A DNA stretch of 8,879 nucleotides from Beijerinckiaceae bacterium (GTDB lineage Bacteria > Pseudomonadota > Alphaproteobacteria > Rhizobiales > Beijerinckiaceae), in contig CANGRU010000047.1 in the NCBI GenBank assembly GCA_947456315.1, forward strand, positions 1-8,879, read 5' to 3'. The position numbers and the translations under genes were made by a program. A model generated the notes under the pieces. That model saw only the letters and a list, made by a program, of their open reading frames with translations. It made no database searches and was not told where the DNA came from. Below are positions 6,498 through 8,879 of the stretch, one piece after another (the stretch's first letter is position 1; each line of letters opens with the position of its first letter).

Positions 6498-7928
6498 ATG
6501 GCCACAGATTCTGCTCCCGGCACCAATGACACCGAACTGACCGTCTCCGAGCTCTCGGGCGCGCTCAAGCGCACGATTGAGGACCGGTTCGGCCATGTGC
6601 GTCTGCGCGGCGAAGTGTCGGGCTATCGCGGGCCCCATTCCTCGGGCCATGTCTATTTTTCGCTGAAGGATGCCAATGCCCGCATTGATGCGGTGATGTG
6701 GAAGGGCCAATTCGCGCGCCTGCGCATCCGCCCCGAAGAGGGCATGGAAGTGATTGCCACAGGCAAGATCACCACTTTCCCCGGAAAATCCGCCTATCAG
6801 ATTGTCATTGAAACGCTGGAGCCTGCGGGTGTGGGCGCGCTCATGGCGTTGCTCGAGGAGCGCAAGCGCAAGCTCAGCGCGGAGGGATTGTTTGATCCGG
6901 CGCGCAAGCAATTGCTGCCCTTCTTGCCGCAGGTCATCGGCGTGGTGACATCACCCACGGGTGCTGTCATTCGCGATATTTTGCATCGGTTGGCCGATCG
7001 CTTTCCCCGTCATGTGCTGGTCTGGCCTGTGCGCGTGCAAGGCGAGAGCAGTGCGGGCGAAGTGGCGCGTGCGATTGATGGGTTCAACGCCTTTGAGGTT
7101 GATGGGCCGATCCCGCGCCCCGATGTGATCATCGTTGCGCGTGGTGGCGGCTCGCTCGAAGATCTCTGGGGTTTCAATGAAGAAGCGGTCGTGCGCGCGG
7201 CAGCAGCCAGTGACATTCCGCTCATTGCCGCTGTCGGGCACGAGACCGACTGGACCCTGATTGATCTGGCAGCGGATGTGCGCGCACCAACACCCACGGC
7301 AGCCGCTGAAATGGCTGTGCCCGTGCAGGCTGATCTTCTGGCGCAGGTCAGCGGTTTGGGCGCGCGCCATCGCGCCAGTCTGCGCCGTGCGCTGGAGCGC
7401 CACCGCGTTGATCTGCGCTCAGTGGCGCGTGTGTTGCGCGGCGCCGAAGATGCGCTGGCGGTGCCGCGTCAGCGCTTGGACCGTGCGGGTGAGCGGCTGC
7501 AAGAGCGCCTGTCAGCGCGTTTGCGCGATCATCATGTGCGCTTGGGGCGCCTGTCGCAGCTTCTGGCGCGGCATTCGCCGCAAGCAGAACTCGCGCGGCG
7601 TGAAGGGGCACTCCACAATTTGCGCAGCAATCTGGTGCGGCTTGGGCCCCAGCTCGTGCAGCGGCGCGCCGAGCGTCTGGCGGCAACAGCAAAACTGCTC
7701 AATTCGCTGGGCTATCACAATGTGTTGGCGCGCGGCTTTGCGCTGGTGCGCGATGACAAGGGCCAGCCTGTGCGCGCCGCCGCAGGCGTCACGGCTGGTG
7801 CGCGCATCGAGGTTGAATTTGCCGATGGCCGGATCGGGGCTGTGACTGACGGGGGGGCGGAGGGCGCCAGCAGGGGAGAAAAACCACCCCGCAAGGCACC
7901 GGCTCGCGGGCAGGGCCAATTGTTTTAG
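6498..7928 (+). CDS. xseA: Exodeoxyribonuclease VII large subunit XseA
   Basis: A 476-residue catalytic subunit of exonuclease VII, which with several XseB chains degrades single-stranded DNA from both ends into oligonucleotides and acts in mismatch repair and damage tolerance. An OB-fold ssDNA-binding domain spans about residues 12–110 ([30 protein letters not shown]). The catalytic domain follows, with [14 protein letters not shown] (148–161), [15 protein letters not shown] (215–229) and [20 protein letters not shown] (246–265), all hallmarks of XseA. Residues from about 280 to 430 are Arg/Leu/Ala-rich helices fitting the long coiled coil that binds Xse[13 protein letters not shown] and a beta segment close the fold. 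Start ATG 6498 is chosen because TVSEL lies near the normal distance from it; no strong ribosome-binding site is visible. ATG 6468 is an in-frame alternative formed from the end of repeat copy C. No xseB is seen in the window. Confidence 0.93.
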   Translation: MATDSAPGTNDTELTVSELSGALKRTIEDRFGHVRLRGEVSGYRGPHSSGHVYFSLKDANARIDAVMWKGQFARLRIRPEEGMEVIATGKITTFPGKSAYQIVIETLEPAGVGALMALLEERKRKLSAEGLFDPARKQLLPFLPQVIGVVTSPTGAVIRDILHRLADRFPRHVLVWPVRVQGESSAGEVARAIDGFNAFEVDGPIPRPDVIIVARGGGSLEDLWGFNEEAVVRAAAASDIPLIAAVGHETDWTLIDLAADVRAPTPTAAAEMAVPVQADLLAQVSGLGARHRASLRRALERHRVDLRSVARVLRGAEDALAVPRQRLDRAGERLQERLSARLRDHHVRLGRLSQLLARHSPQAELARREGALHNLRSNLVRLGPQLVQRRAERLAATAKLLNSLGYHNVLARGFALVRDDKGQPVRAAAGVTAGARIEVEFADGRIGAVTDGGAEGASRGEKPPRKAPARGQGQLF

Positions 7929-7940
7929 GCGCGTCGGTTT

Positions 7941-8086
7941 TTCCCTCCCCCTTGTGGGGAGGGGCGACTCTGCGAAGCAGAGCGGGGTGGGGGTCGTGCG
8001 CTTTAGAACATGATGTGCGCGGTATATACCAGCAACAGACATCGCACGACCCCCACCCCTAACCCCTCCCCACAAGGGGGAGGGGA
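7941..8086. repeat. Large palindromic (MITE-like) element with two-part inverted arms
   Basis: Outer arms 7943–7964 and 8063–8084 are perfect 22-bp reverse complements; inner arms 7984–8000 and 8043–8059 are perfect 17-bp reverse complements. Each outer arm is also a local hairpin (CCCTCCCC/GGGGAGGG at 7943–7963; CCCCTCCCC/GGGGAGGGG at 8063–8085). Between the arms, the left side has 19 bp with a hairpin CTCTGC-GAA-GCAGAG (7968–7982) where the right side has only TAA (8060–8062). The 42-bp core (8001–8042) contains the perfect palindrome GGTATATACC (8021–8030). No coding capacity is visible, so this is a non-autonomous repeat. It lies directly downstream of xseA and may end its transcription. 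Confidence 0.88.
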
Positions 8087-8231
8087 ACGAAACCGGCGCT
8101 CGCACCGCGCGTCGAATTGTTGAACTTGAACAGCAATGACGTGCATCAAATCAGGCATGAGTCTTTGTTCCAGATCGTAGCGGCAGGCCGAGACAGCTAA
8201 GAAGATGCTGCCGGGAAGGAGCCGGACCATC
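8087..8231 (+). promoter_or_regulatory. Leader region of the metallophosphoesterase gene
   Basis: These 145 bp hold no convincing gene. AAGGAG at 8216–8221, ten bases before ATG 8232, is a good ribosome-binding site. Direct repeats TTGAAC at 8120–8125 and 8126–8131 could include a −35 element, but no matching −10 is clear. The promoter probably lies here because the palindrome upstream separates the gene from xseA. Confidence 0.4.
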
Positions 8232-8879
8232 ATGCGGATTGGTTTTCTGTCGGATATTCATGGCAATCGCGAGGCTTTGGACGCGTGTCTGGCGCAGGCC
8301 GGGCGCCAGCGTGTCGATCGATTCGTCATTCTGGGCGATCTCGTCGGCTATGGCGCAGACCCGGTTTATGTCCTCGACAAGGTCATGGAGCTGCATGAGA
8401 AGCACGATGCGATCGTGCTGCTTGGCAATCATGATGCGGCGGCGATCACGGGCTCCATCGAGGGTATGAACCAATATGCGCGCGAGGCCATTCTCTGGAC
8501 GCATGATGCGCTCGACCAGGCGCAGATCGGATTCTTGAAAAAGCTGAAATCGTCTTTTGAGGAAGAGGATCGGCTTTACGTCCATTCGGATGCCACCGCA
8601 CCCGACCAATGGCGCTATGTCACCGATGTCACGAGCGCTGAGCGCTCTTTGCGTGCGACCCTGAAGCGGCTCACATTTTGTGGGCACGTGCATCGCCCGC
8701 AGCTCTATCATATGGCGCCGATGAAACCCGCTGTGGCCTTCAAGCCGCAGACCGGCACGCCTATCCCGTTAATGGGCAATCGCAAATGGCTCGCTGTGCA
8801 AGGCGCGGTCGGCCAGCCGCGCGATGAAAATCCGGCAGCAAGCTGGGGCGTTTTTGATACGGATCAAAACGAATTCACC
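8232..8879 (+). CDS. Calcineurin-like metallophosphoesterase (3' end outside window)
   Basis: The first 216 residues of a two-metal phosphoesterase; no stop occurs before the window ends. The family motifs are all present: DIH (Asp8, His10), GDLVGYGADP (Asp36), GNHD (65–68), YVH (His118) and GHVHRPQ (151–157). The GDxVGYG form and the short spacing suggest the bacterial branch of predicted phosphodiesterases near YfcE and diadenosine tetraphosphatases (COG0622/COG0639-like), rather than a nucleotidase or a long cAMP phosphodiesterase. The substrate is unknown. There is no signal peptide, so it should be cytosolic. YVHSD occupies the place where relatives often have VHGS or VHAS; the metal-binding His is kept. 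Start ATG 8232 has AAGGAG ten bases upstream and begins MRIGFLSDIHGN, as expected for a complete N terminus. Confidence 0.85.
   Translation, partial: MRIGFLSDIHGNREALDACLAQAGRQRVDRFVILGDLVGYGADPVYVLDKVMELHEKHDAIVLLGNHDAAAITGSIEGMNQYAREAILWTHDALDQAQIGFLKKLKSSFEEEDRLYVHSDATAPDQWRYVTDVTSAERSLRATLKRLTFCGHVHRPQLYHMAPMKPAVAFKPQTGTPIPLMGNRKWLAVQGAVGQPRDENPAASWGVFDTDQNEFT

Noticed and set aside
7941..8086. Insertion sequence
   Set aside because: The element is only about 145 bp, has no open frame for a transposase, and no clear target-site duplication can be seen at its ends; a non-autonomous palindrome fits better.
8136..8180. Possible 14-residue leader peptide (MTCIKSGMSLCSRS) before the metallophosphoesterase
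   Set aside because: There is no ribosome-binding site, attenuator hairpin or biosynthetic gene downstream to make a leader peptide meaningful.
7981..8879. Minus-strand frames at 8003–8233 and 8151–8711
   Set aside because: They lie opposite the metallophosphoesterase gene and its leader, and only the plus strand shows the complete DxH, GD, GNHD and GHxH motif set.
1..8879. New defence or secretion system
   Set aside because: Every recognisable gene is a known housekeeping enzyme or a common transport protein; nothing in order or content suggests a multi-gene accessory system.

Overview
This 8.9-kb window looks like chromosome of an alphaproteobacterium, most likely of the Hyphomicrobiales (Rhizobiales). 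The grounds are GC-rich DNA, protein sequences of the alphaproteobacterial type, the run mutL–rsmD–rluB–tadA, and dispersed palindromes beginning CGTCATTGCGAG, which I know to be common in that order. The genus cannot be fixed by reading alone.

Layout. 1–780 (+) is the 3' part of mutL, the mismatch-repair nuclease/ATPase. 781–907 is a multi-hairpin repeat between convergent genes. On the minus strand, rluB (3187→1472, 23S rRNA pseudouridine synthase with low-complexity tails) is followed directly by rsmD (1465→908, 16S rRNA m2G966 methyltransferase). tadA (3227–3673, +, tRNA adenosine deaminase) diverges from rluB across 39 bp. An orphan periplasmic substrate-binding protein gene of the branched-chain amino acid type (3800–4951, +) comes next, with a palindromic repeat on each side. 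purD (6318→5053, −, purine biosynthesis) and xseA (6498–7928, +, exonuclease VII large subunit) diverge across a third copy of the same repeat. A second type of large palindrome fills 7941–8086. The window ends inside a calcineurin-like metallophosphoesterase gene (8232→, +).

Functionally this is a housekeeping region: DNA repair (mutL, xseA), rRNA and tRNA modification (rsmD, rluB, tadA) and purine synthesis (purD). The orphan binding-protein gene is the one accessory-looking insertion. I see no new defence system, CRISPR array, transposase, tRNA or rRNA. The most unusual material is the non-coding repeat content: five palindromic elements of two architectures occupy most gene borders, the binding-protein gene is bracketed by a perfect 36-bp inverted repeat made of repeat arms, and rluB carries a 48-bp in-frame tandem repeat.
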